Of a stretch of DNA of 64,000 nucleotides, positions 47,301-57,599 are shown in pieces. Origin of the DNA: Diphasiastrum complanatum (Eukaryota > Streptophyta > Lycopodiopsida > Lycopodiales > Lycopodiaceae); contig CM055108.1 of the NCBI GenBank assembly GCA_029204225.1, forward strand, positions 10,869,782 to 10,933,781, read 5' to 3'. The number at the start of each line of letters is the position of its first letter. Positions within the stretch are counted from its first letter, which is position 1. A model generated the notes under the pieces. It was not told the origin of the DNA and ran no database searches. It was given only the letters and a program-made list of their open reading frames with translations. Both the position numbers and the translations under genes were made by a program.

Positions 47301-48290
47301 CTCATAAGACAATAAGGATGTAAAGTATTCCTTATGTCTTGTCATGTGAGATGAGGCTCCACTATCAATCCACCAAGGATCATTATCATCTATGTTGGCT
47401 AACAAACTTGAAGTCATAACAAGTGATTCACATGTGTTATGTTCTTCCTCATCTATTGTAAGATTTCCTTGCCTCTCTCCTTGCTCTCTTTTCTTCTTAT
47501 AACATTCATTTGCAAAATGACCTTTTATCCCACAATAAAAGCACTTGAACTTTGACTTATTGTTCTTAGTAGAAGAGGAAGAGGAAGAGTGATCATCATG
47601 ATCAAAGTTACCACCTTTGGACCATTTCCCTTTGCCTTTACCTTTGCCCTTGAATTTGCCTTTTGTGAAGAAAGCCTCTTCACCTCCACCTTGCAAGGAT
47701 GCACCATCAAGCTTTGATTGCAACCTATGTTCTTCAGCCAATAAGATTTCTTGCAAGTCAACCACACTTGGCAAGACTCTTTGAATGGCAAAACTTTGCA
47801 CAAGGTTAGCATGTTCATTTAGCAAACCATTCAACATAACTTGGACTATTTCACCATCTTTTATGTTCTCATCAATGCATGCTAAATCATCACTTAGGGA
47901 CTTAACTCTCAAGATAAATGCATGAGCACTTTCACCCTCTCTTTGCCTACTAGAAAATATTTGTCTCCTTAGGGTCAATACCCTAGATGTGGACTTTGAT
48001 TCAAAGAGCTTCTTTAAGGCATTCCATGCCTCACTTGCACTTTGACACTTTCCAACTTCCTTGAGAAGTTCATTTGTAACATTCATTTTAATGATATGAA
48101 GAGCCCTTTTGGCCTTCTTATCAAACCTTTGTTGCTCTTGAAGTGTGAGAGGTCTCTCTTCAATTTCTGCAACTATGTCCATGAGTTCATTCAACTCAAG
48201 TAAGGACTCCATCCTCACTTTCCAAGTAGAGTAGTTTGATGAACTCAACCTTTCACTAGACTCTAGCATGATCCCACCATTGGAAGCCAT
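44337..48290 (-). CDS. Copia gag-pol polyprotein, intact (1317 residues)
   Basis: Domains in order: gag (UBN2 type, about residues 20-190); a Gly/Lys-rich and Ser-rich linker; a CCHC zinc knuckle at residues 250-263 (C250, C253, H258, C263); protease with DSGASSH (309-315); GAG-pre-integrase with HKRLGH (442-447); integrase with D506, D568 and E604, a DDX35E spacing; reverse transcriptase with YVDD at 990-993; and RNase H with SSTEAEY and a final HARSKHIEI block. No stops or frameshifts and all catalytic residues visible, so it could be autonomous. Gag and pol form one frame with no shift signal, as usual for Copia. The stop codon is formed by the first bases of the 3' LTR. Confidence 0.96.
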   Translation of the reverse strand: MASNGGIMLESSERLSSSNYSTWKVRMESLLELNELMDIVAEIEERPLTLQEQQRFDKKAKRALHIIKMNVTNELLKEVGKCQSASEAWNALKKLFESKSTSRVLTLRRQIFSSRQREGESAHAFILRVKSLSDDLACIDENIKDGEIVQVMLNGLLNEHANLVQSFAIQRVLPSVVDLQEILLAEEHRLQSKLDGASLQGGGEEAFFTKGKFKGKGKGKGKWSKGGNFDHDDHSSSSSSTKNNKSKFKCFYCGIKGHFANECYKKKREQGERQGNLTIDEEEHNTCESLVMTSSLLANIDDNDPWWIDSGASSHMTRHKEYFTSLLSYEGEGNIIYTANDGQCDIKGIGTIPISLSTNRKANLENVLYIPSITKNLLSVSQMIDKGLDVEFIGDACLISKCGSLIAQGRRHGKLFKLDACVISNYEGCMAREQLTNQEVWHKRLGHPNFKSLEVMAKKELVLGLPKSLVANNSVCEHCALSKSHRLAYSRSTSRSKEAFQLVHSDIHSSSTTSNGGAKMYATFIDDFSRYTWIYLLKSKDEVFAAFVKFKNEMENQFNTKIKCLRSDNGGEYTSNRFKDFCIAHGIKREMSSPRTPQQNGVAERKNRTLCECAKAMRLHANLAKSFWGEALACANYLCNRWTSASLDGKTPHEVLYGRRPSVKHCRIFGCTCFVNITLDDRTKEDPSSKKGVFVGYSEVSKAYKVYIPSTKKVVISRDVIFHEENVSNVVDVDVDVPTNHHDVQDVLDEDGDATPKQTSRKTQRQRAKPSRLTYDEKGKQVVDNSNFAFLTSFDEPTCVGEAIQKKEWIQAMDHEHQALIKSNTWRLVKLPKDKKAIGCKWIFKIKTNQDGSINKYKARLVAKGYAQEYGIDYDETFAPVAKMVTIRILISLATLYDWDMWQMDVTNAFLNGDLEEDIYMEQPEGYVSHDEPNHVCYLQKSLYGLKQAPRSWYAKLNSFLLSQNFVMSEYDHSLYFRLNENDITLLLIYVDDIILSGGNNLDIDEIKMVLKREFEIQDLGKLHYILGIEIIRTSKSTFICQEKYVNSILKRFHMEDCKVVSTPMESNVKLTTRSNERSFKDITLYRKLIGSLIWLTITRPDLSFVVGKLSQFMQDPSEAHWKLGKRVLRYISGSRDFGILYGGTTPNLCGFSDSDFAGDQMDRKSTSAFAIYLGDGVVSWLSKKQPTISLSSTEAEYKALTTCTKEILWIKRMLLDLHLLEPEKTPIILCDNLSAQSLASNPVFHARSKHIEIAHHFVRDQVIAKEVELQHVSSKECVADIFTKSLGKDLYLMHRSNLGMCSKTMLKLASNVEEGV
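44342..44351 (-). promoter_or_regulatory. Polypurine tract of element A
   Basis: GAAGAGGGAG on the minus strand directly precedes the 3' LTR. It also codes for the penultimate residues of the polyprotein (EEG). Confidence 0.85.
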
Positions 48291-49450
48291 GATTCTAATG
48301 TTTCTTCAACTTTTAGGTTCTGTCCTAAAGCACTTAGCACTCACTTTTCTCTCAACAAATGATAGATAAAGAGATCTATGAAGATTTAGGACCCTAAAAC
48401 ACTTCTATCTTGAACCTAGATGGTTTCCAAGCATAGAAAGGAAGATTGAAACACATGCAACACTTTGCACACACTAAGAATGGATTACAAAATCAAACCA
48501 ACCTGAACACACTCTTGCTTAAGCTCTCAAACTTTCCAGCAAGTGACCAAATCAAGTTATGGTGTGAAGAGTTACTTGCATTCTTAGAAAATACCCAAAA
48601 CTAGGATGCCAAGATTACCTAGTAATGAACAAACTTGATCAACATATGATCAACACACTAAGATATTGATTCAACTTGTAAAACCACATGTAAACCACAC
48701 TTCTAAAAGTTTATAAACTCCAGCAAGTGATAAATACAAGATTTAGAGGTGAATGAATGAGCACACTTAGTGAATCACAAGACTAGCTTCACTATCTTGT
48801 CAAATCTTGGTGTTTAGATGTAGATCTAAGATCACTTCACATGAGAATGTTCCTCAACCTGTTAAGAACCTGAAAACACACTTGCATAATGGTTAACACC
48901 TTCCAGCAAATGCTCCAATCAAATTACATAAGGAGAGTTACTTACATGCTCAACAAAGTACACCAAAATTTATGCCAAAATTGATGACAATCTTTACAAT
49001 ATGCTCTTCACAATGGAGCTTACAATATGTTCACCCAAAAAAGGGGATCTTTCATCCAAATGGGAGCTTTGCTCAGCCTTTAGGAGAATTACAACTCACT
49101 CAAAAGAGCATTTGTCATCCACTTAAGGAGAAGTTTCATCCACTTAAGGAGAGTGTTCATCCAAGAATGGAGATTGTCAACAATAGGATTGAAAAGAACA
49201 TTGTTAGTATTGAATATGCACAAGCCTCACAATCACAAATGATTAGGTGTTATGATCTGATCCAAAATAGTTTCTTTTCAGCCTCTGATCTTCAATAGAC
49301 CTGAAATATGCTTTTGATCCACAAGTTCAACTCACAAAACAAAGGTTAGTAAGATTTGATCAACAAAGCAATGCAAAATCATGCTAGAACTTGATCAAAC
49401 ATCCAAATATCACCAAAAATGGAATACTTACTGTAAATAGAAGCCAACCA
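48291..49450 (-). other. Untranslated leader of element A
   Basis: About 1.16 kb between the primer-binding site and the gag ATG with no conserved frame. A plus-strand frame at 48972-49298 with repeated HPLKE/HPKK words comes from local short repeats (GGAGAAGTTTCATCCACTTAA-like, 49100-49170) and is not taken as a gene. Confidence 0.7.
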
Positions 49451-49462
49451 GCTCTGATACCA
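49451..49462 (-). promoter_or_regulatory. Primer-binding site of element A
   Basis: TGGTATCAGAGC on the minus strand, complementary to the 3' end region of initiator methionine tRNA. It starts immediately after the CACA end of the 5' LTR. Confidence 0.92.
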
Positions 49463-50117
49463 TGTGAAAAATACAGATCCTAAGTGGATCTAAACTCCAA
49501 AATCATTGGCTTGAATGCTTGCACTCCAAACTACATAAGCTAGGAATTGGCAACACATTCTATGCTACCTAGAATGCAAAGAACTTGATCAAAAAGCATT
49601 TATCACAAATGGAAACTTCCATAAACATCAAGTGCGGCCCAAAATAGCATTATACAGTCCATAATACATCAGCCTACCACTTTTGGAAAGCACCTAAGAT
49701 CATACACAATAGCTTGAAGACAATACACACAACAATGCTCTCAATGGAGGAAGAAACGATGACAATGATCTATTGATCTCAATGAAGCATACAAAAGGTT
49801 TCTCCAACCTGTTCTCCACGACTTCCCTACTATTTATGGATGAGGAAGATGACTCTCTCTCCTCTCTCTAGAAGGTACTTGACCCTAGATATTCCCTATA
49901 TAGGAAAAATAGCTAAAAATGGCTTATATGACCAAAATACATCAAAATGGTCTCATTTTGAAGGGTATGAAGTTTGACACTTCATCATACTGAAAAAATA
50001 CAGTAAATAAAAACATTGTGGCCTGGTTCACACGTGTGAAACTCCAGAACCAAAACTATTTACAATTTTAGCCAATTTAGGCCTCAAACTAGCTAGGAAA
50101 TGTTGACAATTTTCACA
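49463..50117 (-). mobile_element. 5' LTR of element A
   Basis: 655 bp, near-identical to the 3' LTR. CCTATATAGG near 49896-49905 is the likely TATA box for minus-strand transcription into the element. The other side of the insertion carries TATCA. Confidence 0.95.
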
Positions 50118-52500
50118 TATCACAAAATAATAATGTCGGAGCATATTGATTCAGACTGATATTTGAAAGTAAGTTTCTCAATCAAACTGCTTCCTTAGTA
50201 GCTTGTGAGGCTACGATATCCTCTGATTCTATAGAAGATAAAGCTATTGAAGATTGCTTGCGACTGTTCTAGGAAATAGGACCATTGTTGAGGAAGAATG
50301 TAAAACCAAAAGTAGATTTACGAGTGTCTATATCTCTTGCCCAACTTGCATCTATGTAACCATTGAATGAATTGAGTTTGTTGTTGTCGACTGCTCCATA
50401 ACAAATGCAAAAGTCCATAGTAGCTTGAAGATATCTCATGACCTTGATAAGAGATTTCCAATGTGTTATACCAGGGTTAGTCATAAACTGACTTAGGGAA
50501 CTTACTACAAAAGCTATGTCTGGTCTGGTATAGATCATTGCGTACATAAGAGAGCCTATTATGAATGATGAGAATACTCTCGCATCAGTTCCTTCTCTTT
50601 TATTGTTCGGAGACACTGGTCCTTCGACAATTTGAGACCTGGTTCCATTGGTGAGAGAGCTAACTTGCAATTAATCATATTTTATCTGACTAAAGTATTG
50701 TAGATGTACCTTTGCTGAGTAATGTATATCAACTTTCAATTTTTGTCTCTGTGGATTTGAATACCAAGGTAGAAATGAGCTTCACCCAGAAATGAGCTTC
50801 ACTCGAGCAGATTGTTTCAAGCCATAAAGTGTCTTATGGAGCTTACACACATGATTGTGTTTACCTTCGATAATATAACCTTTGGATTATACCATATAAA
50901 TGTCTTCTTCAATAACTCCATTGAGATATGCTATCTGTACATCCATTTGATGTATTTCCAAATCTGCTGCAGCAACAAACGATAACAAAAGTCGAATAGA
51001 AGAATGCTTGACTACTGGACTGAAGGTCTCAGTGTAATCAATGTTGTATACCTAAGAAAATCCTCTGGCGACAAGTTGGGCTTTTCTTCTGTCGATGCTT
51101 TCGTCTACTTTGTACTTGACTTTGAAAATCCATTTACAATCAACTACATTTCTACTAGCAAATAATTCGACAATTGTCCATGTTTGGTTCTTGATAAGAG
51201 ATGAATACTCTTTATCCATAACTTCTTTCTAGAGATCGGAGTGACTGAGTGCCTCTTTGACAGTCGTCGGCTCTTGAACAAGATAAGCTGCAGACTCGTC
51301 GATATACCTCACAGGTTGGTTGCTAGTCCTTGATGATCTTCTGGGAAATGGAGGAAGTTGATTATTTTCATCATACTGTAGTAGCTGAACTACATCATCT
51401 TCTTTGGATTCGCCGTTAATATGTTGTTCATCGAAAGTAGATGGGCTTGGACCTTCAATAGGAATATTCGACTGAGGAACCTTGAAGTTCAATATGTCGA
51501 ACGAGTCAGACAAGTCGGCTACATGGGCTTTGCCTTCTCCTTTGAGGTCGATAAACTGCTCTTCGATGAAGATGATCTCGGCTGGTGAATATCTTCGACT
51601 CAATAGGATCGAACAACTTGTAGGCTTGGTCTAAGTGTAGCTGATGAAAATACATTTGATACTTTGGAAGTCAAGCTTCTTCCTGAGATCATGATAAATC
51701 TGTTCGTAAGCTATACATCAAAAACTTTTAAATTTGATATAGAAGGCTTGGTACCTGTCCAAACTTTGAATGGTGTTCTTTTTTAGAGACCTTTAATAGG
51801 ACATCTATTCTGAATATAGGTTGCTGTTGAAACAGCTTCAGCCCATAAGGACTTTGGAAGTGTTGCATGTGATAACATGCACTTTGTCGATTCGACTAAG
51901 GTTCTGTTCTCATTCGATGCAGATTGCTTAGAGCTTTTCTGCTTCTGTCGTTTCGAGCCCTTGTTGACATATAGAGCATGAGACAAAGAGGTAGACGAAG
52001 TGTCTTGACTTCTTCGATTATCTTCTTGCAGCAACATAGTAATATCTTTGGTAAGAGCTAAATTTGAGTGTGTCGTGATGATCATCACCCAATTCTCATA
52101 TATAGAGGGTAGGCTTGAAAGCAATGTCATAATTGCGTCTTGATCGTTTATGACTGATCCGACAACGGCCATTTGTTGCAAGAGATTCTTAAACTAGTTA
52201 ATATGATTCTGAAGAGAATCATTGTTTGACACCTTGAGTGTGAAGAATTTTTTTTGAATATGTAACTTGGTAGTTACGTCTCTCACATCATATAGTGAGC
52301 TTAGGATGTCCCAAACTTCTTTCGAAGTTTTGGCTTCAGCTATGTGGCCAATTTGAGTATCTGATATATTGAGGATAATAAGCGCGAAAGCTTTACCATC
52401 CTTTGACTTCCCGTCATCTGTGTCATCTTCAGGTTTCAATTCGATACCGATAAGAACATCCCACAACTCATTGGTGATTAGCAAGGTCTTCATCTTGAAT
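50118..52500 (-). pseudogene. Family B Copia gag-pol, upstream part
   Basis: On the minus strand: gag (52500-52194, KMKTLLITNELWDVLIG), further gag (52181 onward, LLSSLPSIYENW), then a direct join to integrase sequence (NRTLVESTKCML, WAEAVSTATYIQNRCP). The gag/integrase junction shows that the zinc knuckle, protease and integrase core are deleted. RT follows (WIFKVKYKVDE, IHQMDVQIAYLNG, LHKTLYGLKQ), with the segment carrying YVDD also deleted, then LMYAMIYTRPDIAFVVSSLSQ and RNase H. Stops are scattered. Element A cuts it at 50118. Confidence 0.85.
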
Positions 52501-52510
52501 TTCCATACTC

Positions 52511-52967
52511 TGATAAGCTGTAAGCGCAATAGCCATATATAAACAACTCTAATAAGTGAGCTAGAATGTTCAGGAGTGTTCAAGCTCGCAGGCTTGAGAG
52601 AGAAGGAGAGCTAACTATTCAATACTTGCTGATCTATTGATCAAAACTTAAAACTTGAAACTGTAGGAATATGAGCAACTTTTAAACTATGCAAATGTGG
52701 CAACGTCCAATAGTAGAACAACTAATTCGGTCGTCAATCATAATGGATAGTGAGCTAGCATCCATCCAAAGTGAGCTGGCATCCGTCCAGTTGAATCTTT
52801 CCAGAAATTTTTTTAGCTACAATTAAGGCGAACAATAAACTGTCTTTCACCTGATAAGATATTTGTCAGACCATGCCCGAACATTTTTAAGTCGGATCCA
52901 CCTGAGAGTGATTCCCGAGTACTTTTGCAGACTGTGTAGAAACATGAAGAAAACTACAGGTTTGGAC
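52511..52967 (-). mobile_element. Family B 5' LTR, truncated at both ends
   Basis: It matches 42919-43380 of the 3' LTR, starting TGATAAGCTGTAAG and ending at the CAGGTTTGGA region. About 440 bp of the inner LTR side, with the primer-binding site and leader, and about 58 bp of the outer side are missing. A short local duplication of GTGAGCTGGCATCCGTCCA lies near 52750-52790. The frame 52194-52583 begins inside this LTR, so its first residues are not real gag. Confidence 0.8.
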
Positions 52968-53040
52968 AACAAAAACATATGGTAACGCGTTGACATTTGT
53001 TTTTGGGAATTTGGGCTAAAAAAGAGTGATATTTTGCTGG

Positions 53041-53220
53041 ATGATTAATCGAAAAGGTGTCAATTGACTCAAGTTCAAGTGTCAACATAATAACTGAAGA
53101 CACTGCTCGTGCCTTAGGTTTGACTAATATTCAACCAACCCAAAGAAATATCAAGTTGGCCGATTCGATACGGAGAAAACCTGTTGGTGAATTAAAGGAT
53201 ATAACAATATATATTTTTTT
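53041..53220 (+). pseudogene. Gypsy-type protease fragment, first copy
   Basis: The frame reads IDSSSSVNIITEDTARALGLT and ends after KPVGELKDITIYI, matching the protease region of the copy at 55985-56260. The catalytic DSG/DTG triplet of retropepsins appears here as DSS. Similarity stops at about 53220. The stretch from 53225 to 53700 holds no gene that I can see. Confidence 0.6.
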
Positions 53221-53719
53221 TTTCATGTCAAATAAGCTCATCGCAGACAAACGACAACAAGATTGGCTATAATAGTCTACTCACAAGAATGCAAGAAAGT
53301 CTATTGGCTCTACCAATTGTTTGAAATCAAATATGCTCTCATGCCAAGTTCAAATTTGGCATCATGTTGGATTAGATTATATAAAGTGGATCACAGTGAT
53401 ATATGACTAGGCCCTACATAAACACTAATACTTGCTAATCTATGAAGGGCAATATCTTGAAGATATGGCTGTATTGTCATGAAGAAATTCTCTGCTAGAG
53501 TTTGCATGTAATAGATGTGCATTATCCTTATTTCCACTAAGTTCAATATAAGTAGAGTGTAATGAATAATGGGAGCACCTTAAAGGAACATTCTCATCTG
53601 TAAAACCTAGAATGTTCAAAACATAAGATCTTTTGACGAAAATGATCTTATTCTTCGAATGAGCAATACATATCTCATTCTTCAGAAAATGCCTAAGCTA
53701 GTGGCCAAGTCCACTATCC

Positions 53720-54183
53720 CTCTGGAACGAGGATGCATGTTGTTTGTAACCACCTCATCTCGCAGCAAAGTCATCAATTATGAGAGCATCCTGCAATAAA
53801 AAATATGTTGAAAAAAAATACATTCAGCAGTTAAGAACATTCTAATGCAAGGAAGTTTAAACACTTACACATTCTTCATCATCAGCGGCAACCAGATCAG
53901 GATGATCAATATTATGACCACCTACTGAAGTAGAATCATTTGTGAAATGCATTAATGATGGATGAGGGAAGCCCATCTAGGATTGAAATACAGTGAATTC
54001 TTCATCGGATGGTCTGCCTCGTCCATGCTCAACAATATTTGATAAAGTCCTAGTCAACCACTCTTCACCGATCATAAGTCCCTTCTCATTATCATAATCA
54101 ACTCTAGCAACAGAGTCATCTGTTTCAAAATCTACAAAGTCAGAGAATTCAATGTCTTGTTTGTTGAATCTTTTTGCAGTCAC
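53720..54183 (-). pseudogene. Unrecognised two-exon fragment
   Basis: On the minus strand a frame of 68 codons (54183-53977) has KQDIEFSDFVDFETDD and GEEWLTRTLSNIVEHGRGR. A TAG stop ends it, but the same frame continues (MGFPHPSLMHFTND, DLVAADDEEC) to a GTAAGT donor near 53868. After TTGCAG (about 53795) it continues with DALIIDDFAAR. This could be the tail of a DNA-transposon or host-like gene. I do not recognise it. Confidence 0.3.
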
Positions 54184-54317
54184 CCTAGCAAAATGATTGA
54201 TTCAGTTGTGGGTGGTACACTTTATATAATGCAAGATTATTTTTTGAGTGGTTCAAACTTCAGGAGGATGTTGATATTTCGAAGGTAATTAATTTTGTTT
54301 ATTCTTATTTTTGGAAT

Positions 54318-54471
54318 CGTGATTAGTTTTCTATTTTGTTGATGTTTTTAGCCATTACTAATACATGAATGTTCTATCTTGCAGTTTACACTTCTTGAGT
54401 ACACATCAAGCTAGGTGTACAGATTTAGACAATAAATTTTCCTAAGCATACCAAGGATTCACCTCCCGTTG
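54318..54471 (+). repeat. 154-bp dispersed repeat, first copy
   Basis: Nearly identical to 63587-63740; I see only two mismatches. It starts CGTGATTAGTTTTC and ends CACCTCCCGTTG. It lies about 80 bp before the Gypsy gag-protease remnant. The sequences outside the 154 bp differ. Confidence 0.9.
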
Positions 54472-54553
54472 GTGTGTATCTTGTCGCAATGCAAATCGAG
54501 TGGGTTTTGGCAGGTTTACCATCGAAAATTGACCGATACTATAGACAAGAAAT

Positions 54554-56260
54554 ATGACTTCTTTAACAACAGTCATAGCAAGTGTTGAGAATTATGAGAC
54601 ATCAAAGTTAGCACGTAAAAGACGATCTACTAGACGTACACATAAATCTAAGCATGATTCCAATGGTAGTGAAGATCACTCTAAATTAGAATCTAGTTCA
54701 AGTTCTTCAAGTACCGAATCTGATTCTAGTGATTCATCAGACTCAGAAACTGATGATATTGATCGTAGAAAGAAACAAAAGTCTAAACGAAAAGAAGGTG
54801 ATAAAAATTATGAGGATAAGTCTATACTTTCTAAAGTTGAAAAGCTGTGAAAGAGTAATATGGCTAATCTTAATAAGAAGTTCAACGATTTGAAAGTACA
54901 GATTTCAGAAGTCGTAGACAAAAGACTGAAAGCTTCTTCTTCGAATTCGAGACTGTGGTGTACGAAATGCGGTGCATCTGGACATTCTAAAGAAGAATGT
55001 AAATGTCAAATATGTTGAAGATTCTTCTTAGGAAGTATTGTTTATATTCCTAGATGATGCATCGACAAATGGTCAAGGTTCTACAGCACAATTTTAACAA
55101 ACCAAACCCAAGTTTGTACCAAAGAGACATAACCCACCAGAATTTGTCGGTTCTACCAGTTCGAATAAATAAGTTTTGGGAAATTGTTACAATTGTGGAG
55201 AACCAAGACACTTTTCGCCCGATTGTCCACAACCACGAAAACCGATTGGGTTTATTCCTTTATGTTCAAATTGTAAAGAACCAGACCATAAGTATCCGGA
55301 TTGTCCACAATCGTTGAAGCTGTGACCTAAGTACCAATATGTTGCTGCACCTGCTGCTACTGTTGATACGAAACAAAAATCTTTGGCCGATGTTGTTGTC
55401 TAGAAGGTTGATGTCATTGAAGGCAAACAGTCAAAGCCAATTGACCAAACTTGGCCGAGCGAGAAGCTGTTTAAAGTGACGACGAGAAGCAAAAGCTCCT
55501 CGAAACCTGACATGAAAGTACCCTCAAAGAAACGAAGGAAGTCCTCGAAAAAGAAATCTTTGAGTAAAGCCTTAATGAAAGAAGATCTTAAAGTTGATCA
55601 TGATTACGATCATGATGCAACTAAGTTACTTTCAAAGGATATTTCTGCCGAAGCAAAAGAAGTCATCAAATCAGAGTTACAGAAAGCTGCTGCAGAGAAG
55701 AAAGTTACCTTTGAAGAAGGGGACGTGGAAATCGCAAAGACAAAACTTTCGGAGGCAATCATTGATAAGCCTATCTCAAATGCAAAATTGTTACCGATAT
55801 TGGTTCTCTTCACCCTAATATCATGTTCGAGCAATTATTGGTTGACAACAATCACTATCGTAAGCAGTTGAAAAGACTTACTTCTTCTAAGAAGAAAAAA
55901 CAATTTCTTACCGGATGTCGAGATATGTCCATTGATCTGTGAGATCTTGGCGCACTAGAAATTGATGTAACAATTGTTGGATGTTTGATTGAGAAAGTGC
56001 CCATCGATTCAAGTTCAAGCGTCAATATAATAATGGAAGACATGGCTCATGCTTTGGGTTTGACAAATATTCAACCAATTCAAAGACATATCAAATTAGT
56101 TGATTCGACACGAAGAAAGCCTGTTGGTGAATTAAAGGATGTAACAATGTACATACAAGCCAAGCCTTTTACAATGGATTTTATTGTTATCAAACCTCTT
56201 GGTTTGTCATCATATTCTGTTTTAATTGGATGGCCTTGGCTTTATCAAGCTAATGCACTC
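54554..56260 (+). pseudogene. Gypsy-type gag-protease remnant, second copy
   Basis: A Ser/Asp/Lys-rich segment (54554-54850) is followed by three CCHC knuckles: CTKCGASGHSKEEC, CGEPRHFSPDC (its first Cys in another frame) and CSNCKEPDHKYPDC. A Lys-rich linker (55476-55800) leads to the protease region with IDSSSSVNIIMEDMAHALGLT and YSVLIGWPWLYQANA. As in the copy at 53041, DSS replaces DSG. Stops and frame changes occur at 54848, 55016 and 55790-55940. It ends at about 56260, where minus-strand Copia sequence begins. Confidence 0.75.
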
Positions 56261-57345
56261 CCCCCAAAAAGACTTAGGAAGATTTGCATTCACCCTCATG
56301 GATTTAGCTCTTTCAAAAAGATTGATCTTCCTCTCTTTCACACTATGTATAACCTTCGCGTTTGAAAGCTCCCTCTTGATCCCATGTGCCACACACATTT
56401 TTGAACTTTGTTGATAGGTCTTCATTTTCCATGTTTAAGCACTTGATCTTCATGTTGAATTGACTCTCCACAACATTCTTGAACTTGAGAAAGACATCAA
56501 ATATGAAATCCTTACTCTTTAGAAGATAAGTCCAACAATATCTACTAATGTCATCAATGCAAGTCACAAACATCTTTGCTCCTCCAATACTCAAAGAACT
56601 AGTACAATGCACATCCAAATGTACTGAATGAAAAGGCATCTTAGATCTTGGACTAAATCTAGAATAAGAAAACCTTTGTGACTTTGACATTGAACAGATC
56701 TCACCAACTTGCTTCTTTGTCTTCAAACAACCATGGTTAGAACCAAACAAATCCATCAAGTTTGTAGATCTCACCTTGTCTCTTGCCTTGAGCAATCAAG
56801 ACTCCATTCCTTTTGATCAAACAAGAATCACCAACAAATTCCACTTTGAGCCCTTTGTCAACCATTTTCATCCCATTTTACACACACTAAGCACATTCTT
56901 AGTAATGGAAGGTATGAACAGAACATTCTTCAAATGAACATTCCTATTTGTAGATGAGAGAAAAATAGGAATAGTACCAATCCACTTGATAACAATTTTA
57001 CCACCATTGGCCATGTTGATGACCTTCTTCTCTCCTTCATAAGGCACCAAAGAAGTAAAGTACTCTTTGTGACATGTCATATGAAAGCTTGCTCCACTAT
57101 CAATCCACCATGAATCAATATCTCCATCATAGAACATGTTCGTCATTATGTTGATGTACAAGAAAGGACTATCCAAGTTGTAACGTGATCGGCAGGGCTT
57201 CTCATACTCACAATCCACAAGGATGCGTTTGACCAATTTTTCACTCCACAAAAAAGCTAAATAGGACACATCATCAGTACTATCCCATTGCCATAATTCC
57301 TTAGAGTGAATCAATAGTCTTCTATGTAAAACTTTGTACACTCAA
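56245..57345 (-). pseudogene. Copia protease-integrase remnant related to element A
   Basis: On the minus strand: WWIDSGASFHMTCHKEYF (protease), VLFIPSITKNVLSV (pre-integrase), then KSQRFSYSRFSPRS, HLDVHCTSSLS with CIDDISRY, and LPKSFWGE from the integrase region. The middle integrase Asp motif is damaged (CLNMENED in place of CLRSDNGGE). It shares long stretches with element A but is much older. RT and RNase H are absent. Confidence 0.8.
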
Positions 57346-57599
57346 GTTGAGCAGTTGTGCTAAGGGGTAAAGTATTCTAGGTCCTTTTTCTTGAATCTTT
57401 ACATACTGTCTTTGTAAGGAGGAGTTGTCAGGTTCTCGATCCATTGCATTAAATGTTGATGGTTGGGAGGGAAAAACTTAAAGTCTACATCACTTGCTAC
57501 CATAAAGGATTAGTCTCTAAATTTTATAAGACAAAATGAAAAATATAACTAGATTATTTTACACTATACAAGAGTTTTCTCATATTCACATATGATAGG

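Larger units (their letters stand above)
43687..50117 (-). mobile_element. Complete Copia retrotransposon 'A'
   Basis: All structural parts are present. Two LTRs of 655 bp each (43687-44341 and 49463-50117) have matching TGTGAAAA/TTTTCACA ends. A five-base target duplication TATCA lies at 43682-43686 and 50118-50122. The primer-binding site (49451-49462) directly abuts the 5' LTR, and the polypurine tract (44342-44351) directly abuts the 3' LTR. Between them is one unbroken gag-pol frame. The LTRs differ at five positions that I counted, all transitions (about 0.8%), so insertion is recent on this genome's timescale. It inserted into the RNase H region of family B in the same orientation. Confidence 0.96.

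Noticed and set aside
48972-49298. A plus-strand ORF with repeated His-Pro words
   Set aside because: It lies in the untranslated leader of element A and arises from short direct repeats.
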